A DNA stretch of 64,000 nt, taken from assembly GCA_964030475.1 (NCBI GenBank), contig CAXIPT010000001.1, positions 27,204,003-27,268,002 on the forward strand, read 5' to 3'. Positions within the stretch are counted from its first letter, which is position 1. Every line of letters starts with the position of its first letter. The stretch is from Tethya wilhelma. Lineage: Eukaryota; Porifera; Demospongiae; Tethyida; Tethyidae. The position numbers and the translations under genes are program-made. Below the pieces are notes generated by a model. It ran no database searches, was not told the DNA's origin, and worked only from the letters and a program-made list of their open reading frames with translations. Positions 49,001-61,574 of this stretch are shown one piece after another.

Positions 49001-51973
49001 TTCCCAGAAATATTCACAAAGGAGGAGCCTGGGAACAAGGCTATGACCAACCCATATAGTAATATCAATATAGTTTAGTTTCATACAGGATTTTTATATT
49101 GAGGCGACAAGATTCTAACTGAGCCACACTTCCAGCCATGTCTCCTTCTAGCAAAAGACCACCAAATAGTTTTGTTTTTACAAAATTGTTTATTGGCTTG
49201 GCCACTTTTGAAATTAACTTAGTTGCCTAAAATTAATGTGAAAGAAAAATTGTGTGAAGTGGATGATCTATATTATGAAACCCTGACAATAGAGAAATGA
49301 GACTGAGCTAGAAACAAAGCTACACTGTATCCACAATGTATATGTCACACATGAATACTTTGTTCAACTGTCGACCGCGACTTACATGCTCTACTCTCTC
49401 TATCACATACACAGGCTGTACAGCAACAGTATTGGTGCTGATGGTGCTAAATCCCTAGCAGAAGGTCTTTCTCACTGTACCAACCTGCAGACACTGAAGT
49501 AAGTTACTATGAAAGAGACATACATTTTCAATTGTGATACACTGAATCAATGTGTGGCTAATCATAATGGTTCAAATTCATGCTAACCAGTGCAAGCAAC
49601 TTATATGAGATTGTAAGACTTTTGTATTAAATTTTTAAGTTACCACTTGTACCCTGGCTACATCTCGCGTTTAAATTAATGCCACTGGTTTATTTTCTAA
49701 TTAAAGCACCCTAGTGTATTGCCCTCAGCATGTCACAAAAATTTCCCGCTATATGGTATATAAGCCTGGCAATGATTGGCATCATCATAGCTTGTGTATA
49801 TTAGTTCAATTGTCATTCATTTTGTCTCATCATTGTGATCAGTAGTGATGCAATGTTGGTGGTACTTGCACTGTCTCTAGTGATCTCTATTGATTGTCGA
49901 TTTTTGTCGAATTGAGTAGTTGTATTCGATCTTTTGATAACTTAAAAGATTATTTTGTTTGTTTACTCTTTCTATTTAATATACAGCCTAGACCAAAACA
50001 ATATTGGTGATGATGGTGCTCAATCCCTAGCAAACAGTCTTTCTCACTGTTCCAATCTGCAGAGACTGGAGTAAGATATTGGTGTATTCTCTATGTTACC
50101 ATATGGCTCTCTCTCCTTGCACAGTGTTGATTGATCTCCATTGATTCTTGATTTTTGTCAAATTGAGTAGTTGTATTCGGGTTTTTTTTATGTTTACTCT
50201 TTCTATTTAATACACAGCCTAGACAGCAACAACATTGGTGATGATGGTGCTCAATCCCTGGCCAAAGGTCTTTCTCACTGTACCAACCTTCAGGCATTGT
50301 AGTAAGTTTACAGTATGAAGAGATTGCATAGTTATGATGCACCTTTAGCACATTGGACATCCTTTATTTACAGTGGGTGCCACACCCCTTGACCTTACAC
50401 ATATCATTAAGAAGCCACTCCTCTGAGCCATCAGTGAGGAGTGGTGTGCACATAGCATATCATAGGGGAAGCAAATGACATGAGAGATATGTCTGTGTAA
50501 ATACACAACTGTATCCTCTAAGCCATCATCTTGTGAATTTCAATTTCCTAGTTGTAGTTGATGTAAAAATTGAACCAAAAGTCACAAAGTGTAATGGGTA
50601 GGCTCTCTCACCTTTCATGCAATACTATCATCCATGAGTTGCTTACTCTTTTCTTAATACAATACTGTGATCATGCAATAATGACTATACCATTATTTCA
50701 TTTGTTTATTTGTTTGTTTCCTCTACAGTTTGATTAGTAACTCTATCAGTGATGAGAGTGTGGAACACTTGTCTAAGCTAATCACAACAGCTCCCAAACT
50801 GAAAACTCTTGTGTAAGTTGTTTTAATAATTAAGATGGTGCCACTTGTACCTGTCCACTCATTTTTATTCGCCATCATTCTAATAAAAGCACAGTCACTA
50901 GTGGTGTATTGCCCCAGGCCTCAATCAGCATGACTGTGTGTACTTTTTCAGTAAATGTGTTTGAGAGATTGATGAGAGCTAAACACTGTAAGCATTTAGA
51001 GCGTTTGTACCAAAGCTGAGATATTCTTAGGCTATATACCGTATAGCTCCAAATTTTCGTGGTTCAAAAAGTTCGTGAAAAGTCTGTCTTTGCCATTTTG
51101 AGCTAATTTTCGTGAATCACAATCTCTGAAATTATATTGCCGATATACGGTTTTCTAAATTTATGTGGAGAAAATTTTCGTAATACACGGTCAAATCACG
51201 AAATTCACGAAAATATTGTACCACGAAAATTTGGAGCTATACGGTACGTAGTATCATCATAATTATACACTAGCTACTAAGCCTGGCCATGGTCATTATT
51301 GGCATGATTGTAGTGAGCACCATTTCAGTGGGCAAAGTACATTTTCAGGAGTAAAGTACTTATTGTTTCCATTTCTGCTGGGTGGTGTAGTGGTACAAGT
51401 TGTGGTCAATCTTTACCCTCCAAACTGAAACACCACAAGAGAAGAGACAGCTTTAGTTGCCTCAGAGTCATCCAGTGTGTCATGGGAGTTAGATCAAAGA
51501 GCTGATTATTCCCGACCAGGCTCTCCTCCTTCTTTGATCTCCTTTCTCCTCCCCTTTTCTTCCCCGGCCTCTTCATCTTTTGGGGGGCAAATATAATGCA
51601 GGGGGAGAGCCTGGGAACGAGGCTAAGGGTGGTCCACAGTGACCTTTGTACTATGATCATTGTGACTAATTATTGACTAAAAGGTAAATTTATGGCTTCC
51701 GATGATGTAATTTGTTTGTATAATTATGCCTGTATGTACATGCAAGTTGGTGTTGTCGTACAGTTTATAACTAGTACTAATTGATGATCTGCATATTGGC
51801 ATACTTGATGTGTTGATGATACATAGATACTGAATGACTGTTGTGTACATGCACTCATGCACAGCCTGTTTGGGAACAAATTCACTGAGAGTGGAGAGGC
51901 TGAACTGAGAAAGGCAGCAGAGGAGAGAAAATTGAACAGTGAACTTTGTACTTTAGATTATTTGTATCTATAG
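39265..51973 (+). CDS. NLR: (CARD-like)-NACHT-LRR, copy C
   Basis: Exons: linker 39265-39440, 39550-39693, 39809-39968; CARD-like 40175-41150 (split by a MITE); linker 42314-42400, 42445-42593, 42662-42854; NACHT 43001-44657 (GRPGCGKTTL, FALDGLDEY, IIASRPAAT, FLHLTFQEYLAAY). LRR exons: 44717-~44812, 44889-44972, 45042-45128, 45202-45300, 45364-45447, 45507-45584, 45728-45814, 45879-45998, 47101-47187, 47273-47350, 47504-47590, 47658-47777, 48138-48221, 49415-49498, 49987-50070, 50218-50301, 50729-50812; terminal 51865-51973. LRR exons are in phase 2. Two are decayed: 48702-48790 has lost its donor GT, and 48918-48960 is half length. The four-exon set 45507-45998 recurs as 47273-47777 with an extra LRR between. 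The Death exon is missing at the left edge. The most complete NLR here. Confidence 0.85.
40000..40053. repeat. TG microsatellite
   Basis: Longer allele-like version of the TG run at 24335-24373, in the same intron of the duplicated block. Confidence 0.9.
40183..40750. mobile_element. MITE inserted in CARD-like exon, copy C
   Basis: Same element, same position and same CCATGG flanks as at 24503-25070, with one base difference noticed (40228 A against 24548 G). The insertion predates the duplication, or the two blocks are alleles. Confidence 0.75.
46243..46510 (-). repeat. Interspersed repeat, inverted copy
   Basis: Starts AACCCTTGGTGCGCACGTGT and ends in AAGCTTCGAAGCC, the diverged inverse of the repeat at 1-345. 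A GTCTGTCT-rich run lies at 46286-46318. It sits in the NLR copy C intron between LRR exons 45879-45998 and 47101-47187. Confidence 0.6.
51039..51244. mobile_element. TA-flanked MITE in last intron of copy C
   Basis: Perfect ends CCGTATAGCTCCAAATTTTC and the inverse, each next to TA, around AT-rich sequence with no coding capacity. TA duplication and length fit a Tc1/mariner-type derivative. Confidence 0.8.
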
Positions 51974-52090
51974 TGAAGGACATCAATAATTGCAGTCATG
52001 GGTATGTTAATTTATTTATTTACATTCATGTAATCATGTTTGCAGCAATTAAGTTTGTATACACATTTTTGTAAGAAAAAAATTTATTTN

Positions 52091-53429
52091 TTAGAATCTA
52101 TCTCTCTACTGGCAAGCGCTTACCTCCATGAGTCCATTAGCTGTCTTCTGGGTCTTCTTTCCAAGCTACTCGCTTCTCACTAAATGATTTTTAGTCCCCA
52201 CGTGGCTGACTGTGGTAATATTCAGCATGTAGTGTACATGATCTAATTAAGATACGGAGAGTATGCGGACCGCCCATAGTTTACCTAGCAACAACTTTAC
52301 AACCGTTTTTCTAGGAAGCCACGAGTGGAGGCAGGGCTGCTTGCAAGAGCTATATCTGGAAAACTACTATAGCTATGCTTACCAAATTTTGATATGCGCT
52401 TCCCAGGAAGGCCTAGATATACGTGGAATAGCTAACTCAAAATTCGCAGATTTTCCTAACCGGTGTCATGTGAAATTGGTCACCCCCCATTTTAGTCACC
52501 CCGGGTGACTAATTTCACGGTAAAATCTAAAATTCTAGTCACCCGGGTGCCTAAATCTAAAATTCTAGTCACCCGGGTGCCTATTTTACCGTTATATCAG
52601 TCACCCGGGTGACTGATATACACGGGAAATCACGCACCCCTTCGTAAAAATGGTCACCCCTTTCACGACTTGGATGGAAAAGCAAATACGCTCTTAGAAA
52701 GAGTAGGTAGACTGTTAGTGATTCTTAGGCCTAGATCTATATCAATTTAACTGCCTTGTACTTGTACACAGCCTCCTTAGTTTCGTCTGCTGCATCATAC
52801 TGAGATAATAATAATTATTATGTATTTAATATCTATGGCTGCATGCACACAATATGATGCGCCCAGCGTCTGAGCGCTTGCTTTTTTCAACATCTAATCA
52901 CAGATCATGCTAACCCCATCGGATGTTCAAGTTGTCATGTGAGTATTGACTAACCATATACATGTATACAGAAACTGCATGATTTAATAATTTATAAAAA
53001 AAAACTTCGATCTCTTTCGAAGAAAGCCTTTATCAGCCTTAGACAGGCCTTCACCAGACTTGATGTAGCCGTATACAAGGCTGGCACTAAATCGGCCGAA
53101 AGTAGCTCCAAGTTCCTCTGACTCCGCCTCCGCCATCGATCGGTTTGTAGCTGAAAGCTACGCTTACTGACTCTTTTATAGGCCATGGACACCTTGACAG
53201 CTCCTGTTTAGTCTTGACCTTTGCAGTCACTTCAAAGAGGTCTACGTAGCTAGTAACTATCTAAGGTTGAAAAAAGGCGCGCGCTGAAACTCAGGTCAAA
53301 GCTAGGTTGGGGGTTACCGATTTCACGAGGGGGTGACCATTTTCCCGGGAAATTAGTCATGGGGGTGACCAATCTCACGGGGGTGACCAGAATTTTATGA
53401 CACCGGCAGGTTTTCCCTTGACAGGTCAC
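52091..53429. mobile_element. TIR transposon, copy 2 (partial)
   Basis: This is the near-identical inverse of 11991-12994, preceded by the gap at 52090, and then continues to its own end: TTTTCCCTTGACAGGTCACA at 53410-53429, followed by TA and the CACAG acceptor of the LRR exon at 53438. It carries the same run of CACCCGGGTG palindromes (about 52496-52625). A second variant set of GGGGGTGACC motifs lies at 53320-53395. No transposase frame seen. Confidence 0.7.
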
Positions 53430-53437
53430 ATACACAG

Positions 53438-56400
53438 CCTACACAGCAACAGTATTGGTGACGATGGTGCTCAATCTCTAGGAGAAGGTCTTTCTCACTG
53501 TACCAACCTACAGTCACTGAGGTAAGTCTATGAAAGAGACGTTTTCAATTGTGATACACTGAATCAATGTGTCGCTAATCATAATGGTTCAAATTCATGC
53601 TAACCAGTGCAAGCAACTTAGATGAGATTGTAAGACTTTTGTATTAAATTTTAAGTTGCCACTTGTGCCCTACATCTCATGTACAAATTTATGCCACTGG
53701 TCTTTTTCTAATTAAAGCACCCTAGTGTATTGCCCTCAGCATGTGTATACTATTTCAGTAACCATGACTATATCAGCTAGGAGGAGTAAACTGACAAGTT
53801 GACATCATAATACACTGATATAAGCCAGGCCATGATTATCATGATCATAGTTTATGTTAATTCAATTGTCGTTGAGTCAGGCTCACTGATGATGTGATCA
53901 GTAGTGATCAATGTTGGTGGTACTTGCACAGTCTTGAGTAGTACACCTGTAGAGACCATACAAACTACTTTGTTGAAATGTTAGTTGACTTGTGCGCTAT
54001 ACTTTCTCTATCACGTACACAGCCTAGGGAGCAACAATATTGGTGATGATGGTGCTAATTACCTAGCAGAAGGTCTTCAGTCTTGCTGTACCAACCTACA
54101 GATGCTGAAGTAAGTTGTACAATGAAATTGTAACCTCATTGATACCTAAATTTTAGTAATCATTCACTTGAATGACATAGCCTGTAGAGACAATAATATG
54201 TCAACTTGTGCCCTATTCTCTCTATCACATACACAGCCTAGCCAATAACAATATTGGTGATGATGGTGCTCAATACCTGGTATATATGTATGCAGAGTCA
54301 CATGATCAACCTAGCCTCATTCCCAGAAATATTCACAAAGGAGGAGCCTGGGAACAAGGCTATGACCAACCCATATAGTAATATCAATATAGTTTAGTTT
54401 CATACAGGATTTTATATTGAGGCGAAAAGGTTCTAACTGAGCCACACTTCCAGCCATGTCTCCTTCTAGCAAAAGACCACCAAGTAGTTTTGTTTTTATG
54501 AAATTGTTTATTGGCTAGGTCACTTTTGAAATTAACTTAGTTGCCTAAAATTAATGTGAAAGAAAAATTTGTGAAGTGGATGATCTATATTATGAAACCC
54601 TGGCAATAGAGAAATGAGACTGAGCTAGAGACAAAGCTACACTGTATCCACAATGTATATGTCACACAATGAATACTTTGTTCAACTGTCGACTTACATG
54701 CTCTACTCTCTCTATCACATACACAGCCTAAACAGCAACAGTATTGGTGATGATGGTGCTAAATCCCTAGCAGAAGGTCTTTCTCACTGTACCAACCTAC
54801 AGACACTGAGGTAAGTCTATGATCGAAAGAGACCTTTTCAAATGTGATACACTGAATCAATGTGTGGCTAATCATAATGGTTCAAATTCATGCTAACCAG
54901 TGCAAGCAACTTAGATGAGATTGTAAGACTTTTGTATTAATTTTTTTTAAGTTGCCACTTGTGCCCTACATCTCATGAACAAATTTATGCCGTACTGTTC
55001 TTTTTTCTAATTAAAGCACCTAGTGTATTGCCCTCAGCATGTATATACTATTTCAGTAACCATGACTATATCAGCTAGGAGGAGTAAACTGACGTTGACA
55101 TCATAATACACTGCTATAACCCTGGCCATGATTGGCATGATCATAATGTATGTTAATTCAATTGTCGTTGACTCATGTGATCAGCAGTGATTGATGGTGG
55201 TGGTACTTGCACAGTCTTGAGTAGTAAACCTGTAGAGACAATACAAACTACTTTGTTGAAATGTTGACTTATGCACTATACTCTCTCTATCACATACACA
55301 GCCTAGGGAGCAACAATATTGGTGATGATGGTGCTAATTACCTAGCAGAAGGTTTTTCTTGTCATACCAACCTACAGACACTGAAGTGAGTTGTACAATG
55401 AAATTGTAACCTCATTGATGCCTAAATTTTAGTGATCACTCACTTGAATGACATAGCCTGTAGAGACAATAATATGTCAACTTGCGCCCTATTCTCTCCA
55501 TCACATACACAGCCTAGCCAATAACAATATTGGTGATGATGGTGCTCAATACCTGGTATATATGTATGCAGAGTCACATGATCAACCTAGCCTCATTCCC
55601 AGAAATATTCACAAAGGAGGAGCCTGGGAACGAGGCCATGACCAACCCATATAGTAATATCAATATAGTTTAGTTTCATACAGGATTTTTATATTGAGGC
55701 GAAAAGATTCTAACTGAGCCACACTTCCAGCCATGTCTCCTTCTAGCAAAAGACCACCAAATAGTTTTGTTTTTATGAAATTGTTTATTGGCTTGGCCAC
55801 TTTTGAAATTAACTTAGTTGCCTAAAATTAATGTGAAAGAAAAATTTGTGAAGTGGATAATCTATATTATGAAACCCTGGCAATAGAGAAATGAGACTGA
55901 GCTAGAGACAAAGCTACACTGTATCCACAATGTATATGTCACACGATGAATACTTTGTTCAACTGTCGACTTACATGCTCTACTCTCTCTATCACATACA
56001 CAGCCTAGACTACAACAATATTGGTGCTGATGGTGCTAAATCTCTAGCAGAAGGTCTTTCTCACTCTACCAACCTACAGTCACTGAAGTAAGTTACTATG
56101 AAAGAGACATACGTTTTCAATTGTGATACACTGAATCAATGTGTGGCTAATCATAATGGTTCAAATTCGTGCTAACCAGTGCAAGCAACTTAGATGAGAT
56201 TGTAAGACTTTTGTATTAAATTTTAAGTTGCCACTTGTGCCCTATGTACATCTCATGTACAAATTTATGCCACTGGTCTTTTTCTAATTAAAGCACCCTA
56301 GTGTATTGCCCTCAGCATGTGTTTCAGTAACCATGACTATATCAGCTAGGAGGAGTAAACTGACAAGTTGACATCATAATATGCTGATATAAGCCTGGCC

Positions 56401-58258
56401 ATGATTGGCATGAACTTAGTGTACTGTATATTAATTAAGTCATAATTGTCGTTGCCTGAGGTAAGATATTTGTGTGACCTCTATGTTACCATATGGCTCT
56501 CTCTCTGTGAGTAGTAACTGTTAAATTACAGCCTGGTATATTATTATTATTATAAAGCTGGAGGATCGCTTGAAGTCTTATGCCAAAATTTTAGCACCTG
56601 GTTAAGTCACATAATTAAACCATGGAAATGGCAATAAAATATTCTCTTATAGAGAAACTGGGTCCACAATGTATGTCACACACTCAATGAATACTTCGAT
56701 CTTGTTACTGATGCTCTCCTTTCTCTCTCTTCTCTTAATCACATACAGCCTAGGTAGCAACAATATTGGTGATGATGGTGCTCAATCCCTGGCAAAAGGT
56801 CTCTCTCACTGTGCCAACCTGCAAAAACTATAGTAAGTTACTATGAAGAGTTATGATGCACCTTTAGCACATTGGACATCCTTTATTTACCGTGGGTGCC
56901 ACACCCCTTGACCTTTACACACATCATTAAGAAGCCACTCCTCTGAGCCATCAGTGAGGAGTGGTGTGCACATAGCATATCATAGGGGAAGCAAATGACT
57001 TGAGAGATATGTCTGTGTACACAACTGTAAGCCATCATCTTGTGAATGTCAATTTCCCAGTTGTAGTTGATGTAAAAATTGAACCAAAAGTCAAAAAGTG
57101 TAATGGGCAGGCCAACAACTTATAATTAGTTATCTCTCTCACCTTTCGTGCAATACTATCATCCATGAATTGCTTACTCTTTTCTTAATACGATGCTGTG
57201 ATCATGCAACAATGACTATACCATGCATTATTTCATTTGTTTGTTTGTTTTTTTCCTCTACAGTTTGTATGATAACTCTCTCAGTGATGAGAGTGTGGAA
57301 CACTTGACTAGGCTGATCACAACAGCTCCCAAACTGAAAGATTTTTAGTAAGTTGTTTTAATAAGATGGTGCCACTTGTACCTGTCCACTCATTTTTATT
57401 TGCCATCATTCTATTAAAAGCACAGTCACTAGTGGTGTATTGCCCTAGACCTCAATCAGCATGACTGTGTGTACTTTTTCAGTAAATGTGCTTGAGAGAT
57501 TGATGAGATCTAAACACTGTAAGCATTTAGAGCGTTTGTATACCAAAGCTGAGATATTCTAGTATCATCATATACACTAGCTACTAAGCCTGGCCATGGT
57601 CATGATTGGCATGATTGTAGTGAGCAAATCACTCACCATTTCAGTGGGCAAAGTACATTTTCAGGAGTGAAGTACTTATTGTTTCCATTTCTGCTGGGTG
57701 GTGTAGTGGTACAAATTGTGGTCACAAGAGAAGAGACAGCTTTAGTTGCCTCAGAGTCATCCAATGTGTCATGGGAGTTAGATTAAGAGCTGATTATTCC
57801 CGACCATGCTCTCCTCCTTCTTTGATCTCCTTTCTCCTCCCCTTTTCTTCCCCGGCCTCCTCATCTTTTGAGGGGCAAATATAATGGAGGGGGAGAGCCT
57901 GGGAACGAGGCTAAGGGTGGTCCACAGTGACCTTTGTATTATGGTCATTGTTACTAACTATTAACTAAAAAATAAATTAATGGCTTCCCATAATGTAATT
58001 TGTTTGTATAATTATGCCTGTATGTACATGCAAGTTAGTGTTGTTGTACAGTTTATTAACTACTACTAATTGATGATCTACATATCGGCATACTTTATGT
58101 GTTGATGATACATAATAGTGAATTATTGTTGTGTACATGCACTCATACACAGCCTGGGGTACAACAAATTCACTGAGAGTGGAAAGGCTGAACTGAGAAA
58201 GGCAGCAGAGGAGAGAAAATTGAACAGTGAACTTTGTACTTTAGATTTGTATCTATAG
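53438..58258 (+). CDS. NLR LRR array and terminal exon, copy E
   Basis: LRR exons at 53438-53521, 54023-54109 (one extra codon), 54727-54810, 55302-55385, 56004-56087, 56749-56832 and 57264-57347, then the terminal exon 58153-58258 (NKFTESGKAELRKAAEERKL, CTLDLYL and TAG). Most share the core NNIGDDGAxxLAEGL, and all but one are 84 nt with phase-2 edges. Two half-length exons (starting 54237 and 55513) keep only NNIGDDGAQYL before a repeat; at 43 nt they would break the frame if spliced, so they are probably skipped or dead. The 5' part of the gene is not in this contig. The gene ends about 135 bases from the stop of the PEAK-like gene on the other strand. Confidence 0.8.
54023..56087 (+). repeat. 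Tandem 1.28-kb LRR module
   Basis: Exons at 54023, 54237 and 54727 recur at 55302, 55513 and 56004, spacings of 1,279, 1,276 and 1,277 bases, with introns also conserved. A third, older version is in copy C (48702, 48918, 49415). Unequal exchange of a three-exon module explains the pattern. Each version carries the same half-length middle exon, so the damage came first. Confidence 0.8.
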
Positions 58259-58392
58259 TGAAGGACATCAATAATTGCAGTCATGGGTATGTTGGTTTAT
58301 TTTTTACATTCACGTATAATTATGTTTGCAGCAATTAAGTTTGTATACACATTTTTGTAAGAAAAAATATTTATCTATAGTTATCATGTCAT

Positions 58393-59381
58393 TCAAACCA
58401 TGCCCAATGTACATGTATGATGCTGTGAGAATGCTGAATATGCTCTGATCAGTTCTGAAGGGACACAGTTGAGGAGGAAGTGGGCCTTCAGCAGTGATGG
58501 AAGAGACACACTAGAGTCTTCTCTCTTGGCCAGCTCTCCCACTAGCCTGCTCCTCTCCATGGCTAGGTGCCTTCGAAGGTCCACCTCAGAGACGGGCTCT
58601 TGGAGCCACTCTAGAGGGAGCCAGAGGAGGGCCTCACAGATGAGCAGCCCCGTTGAAGCCGACACTCTCTTCTTCTGCTCTCTCTTGAGCAGCAGTAGAG
58701 CTAGCTGCTGCAAGTGACGGCCACGGACTGAGGATCCTTCAAATGGTGGCAAGTCAATGTCACTGTACTGGTAGTAGATGAGCTCGGGGTCTCTCTCAAA
58801 GGGGTTGGCCCCTCCCATCAGCTCGTAAATGAGACACCCAGCGGCAAAGCAGTCTGTGTGGCTGTAATCCACCGTCTGTGCATTCTCGGGTGTGTTGGTG
58901 ACCTCTGGTGGTAGTCTGGAGCCAGCTCCCCCCAACCACTGCAGCTCGTGGTAGCCATAGATGAAAGTGGTGGCTGTGACAGGTCCTGATCGATGGAGAG
59001 CAAAGTTGAAATTGCCCAACCGAAGTAGCCAGTGCTGGCCAACTTGAGTCACAAGCAGATTTTCCAGTCCGACATCACGATGGCAGACACCGTTATTGTA
59101 GAGGTGTGTGAGAGCTGAAAACAACTGGACCAGACAGAGTAGCACCAGCTCAAGGTAGTCTTGAGGGTTGAGTGTCTCTCTCTGAGGTAGGATGAGGGAG
59201 GAGACGTCTCCAGTGGTGTGATCTAGGAGGAGGGTGGGTGGGGCAGGGGCATGGCCAGTGTCTCTGAGAGGAGAGGGAATCAGTGCACGAATGAGGCACA
59301 GGTTCGGATGAGGAATTAGAAGTTGAGAAATCTTTAAGAGTCGTTTAACACCATCGTCAATTTCAATATCCTATACATGAC

Positions 59382-59418
<37 letters not shown>

Positions 59419-61574
59419 CGATCAATCTCGCTAAATATAGAAACAGTGAAGCAATGGTAAACAACATCAATAATCTTGTAAAGTTAGGAACATTCTACAT
59501 CCAGTTTACTTAGATGCAGTGGGCAGTCATGCAGCACCATACTGTTTAAATAGCATGCTGTTATGCGTCACACAGCCATCCTGCCCACTCTAATCATGCA
59601 AACAACAACAGTGATGGTGTATTGTGTCTATTGTGGCTCCTCTCCCTGGCTGCCAGGACATACAAATGCTGTAAACATTTACTGTAAAGAATCTTAACAA
59701 TGACACAGCAATACAACCAGATTATGCCTTTTAAAGCCTTTTACAATTACCCAATGTTTAGTAACATTTCCATGGATACATGGTGCTAAATTGCTAATGT
59801 TATTATCATGCAACAATACAACTAACATTAGCCCTGGCCAGAACCAAGATTCACAACATTATGCAAGATTTTTTAAGTGTTCTGTTTCCATAATGACACC
59901 CACCTGGGTTGAAAATAGCATGCCCCTCCAATTAGCCGTCTTCTCAGAGTGTATAATTTTGATCTCTTTCTTCTCCACTTGCCAGAGATTCTTGCGACAA
60001 AACAGCCTGCCCATTTCTCTGTCGTACACCTCTGTTAGTGTGTCCGAGAGAATCTCAGAGATCTGAGAATGCACGTCCATGTAGTACGTCTGGTCGTGAG
60101 GTCCATCAATGGGAGATAGAGTGGCCAGTGAGCTGCCAGGGGATGCCAATGTGGGGTCGCCTCGAACACGTGCAGCTCTCAAGGAACCTGTACAACCTGC
60201 TGGTAGTGTCAAATTGAAAGTTCTACTTTTTGATGAAACTTGATTTTGACCTGGCAAAGCTTGAAATTCATCTGTAGTGTGTCCATTAACTGTGGAGTCC
60301 AGTATGGTGCACTGAAATGAAGCATCTTGTTGGTGGGACTCACCCCCTGCTATGGCATTGTCGTCCATAACGTCAACCTGAAGATCACAAACCAGCTCAC
60401 TCTGTTCCTCGGAGCTGATGAACGTACTGAGCGTGCGAGGAGGCTTCTCAGGAGGGGATCTTCTCTGTCGGATTTGGCTGCTGTCCTTTCGCAGTTTAAC
60501 ACTCTCTGGTCGATAACATTTGTCACTGTCTCCATTTGAAACAGTCATTGCTCTCGGACGTGCCAGAACCTTCATCGTCTGCGTAGTGCGAACTTGTTGA
60601 AGCTCTTCCTTCTGTTTCGCTGTGACTGGACTATACTGTAGAATCTGATGCAAAGCTGCACTGTTCTTGCGAATTGGATGAGGAGAACTTGGTGGCATAT
60701 TTTTTGATACACTTGTGACACTGTATCGAGAGGGACTTGACCTGTTGGTGATGCTGGAGAGACGAGGGGGTGGAGGGGGAGCTTTTCTCTTTGGAATCAT
60801 ACCCCCCAGTATCCCCTGACTTGCTTCAAATCTGTTTCTACGGAAGCTGTGACTTCGTGTGAGACTCACTGTTTGATCATGAATGTTCCTCACTTCCAAC
60901 GGTTCCACACTGCCATGTCGTATGCGTCTTTTCCAGTCTTGATCGGAGATCTTAATCTTGTCGCTTGAACCGGTGGAGGTTTGTGAGTTTGAAGAATCTT
61001 CACTTTGATTGAGACGATTCTCTGGAGTGCTGGAGCGTCTAAAGTAGTCGTTTGAAAGTGTAGGTGCGCTGGTCTTGTGCACTGCAGTGGAGGTAGATTC
61101 TCGTGGATTTGGAGTTGCATTTATGCTGTGTACTTTAACATTTGGTACACTGTGTCGTCTCGATTTGTTTGTATCACTTTCCTCACTGTGGTCATCTTGT
61201 TCCTCAGGGTTCTCTGCATCAATGCTTACCACAGCATAAGGTTTGACTACTCCCACTACAGGCATGTTGAGTGTGGTTGGCAGTCGGCCAGCTAAAGCAG
61301 GTCCCATTTGACCAACTTGAACCACGGCCATCTTTCTGTTTGCAATGAGCTGCCTCAATTTACTTTCTTCTGGAGAAGGACTGACAGTTCTTGATCTCCT
61401 GTTTCTCTGGTAAGAGTTCTTCCTTGATAGCTGAGTGGACTCCGTGCGAACTATTGTGCTCGCAGCGCGGCTTCGGACGGTCCCGTTGTGGTGCTGCGTT
61501 TTGGGTTTGTAACAGTTGACGCAAATGCTGGGCCTCCAGATGTTGGCGTGAAAGCTGTCACAGACAGAAGCCAT
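58393..61574 (-). CDS. PEAK1/PRAG1-family pseudokinase
   Basis: Two exons: 59904-61574 (557 residues) and 58393-59370 (325 residues), joined in phase 0 across a 533-bp intron that holds a TG microsatellite. The start ASVCDSFHANIWRPSICVNC matches the opening of PEAK1 and pragmin, with a Cys-x-x-Cys. A long Ser/Pro-rich linker follows, with a proline run KAPPPPPRLSS and an NTxP-like array. The second exon is kinase-like: CHRDVGLENLLV keeps the HRD, the DFG is replaced by GNFNFALHR, PPEV stands for APE, then GCLIYELMGGANPFERDPEL. A helical tail after the C-lobe (about 85 residues) fits the family's dimerisation region. Such proteins scaffold cytoskeletal and receptor signalling. PINK1 was considered because of the HRD-x-x-x-EN, but the N-terminus decides. 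Confidence 0.85.
59384..59416. repeat. TG microsatellite
   Basis: Run of TG dinucleotides close to the 3' splice site of the only intron of the PEAK-like gene (minus strand). Confidence 0.9.

Noticed and set aside
58393..59370. Kinase-like exon as PINK1
   Set aside because: Some C-lobe motifs resemble PINK1, but the paired N-terminal exon, the loss of DFG and the post-kinase helices fit the PEAK1/PRAG1 family better.
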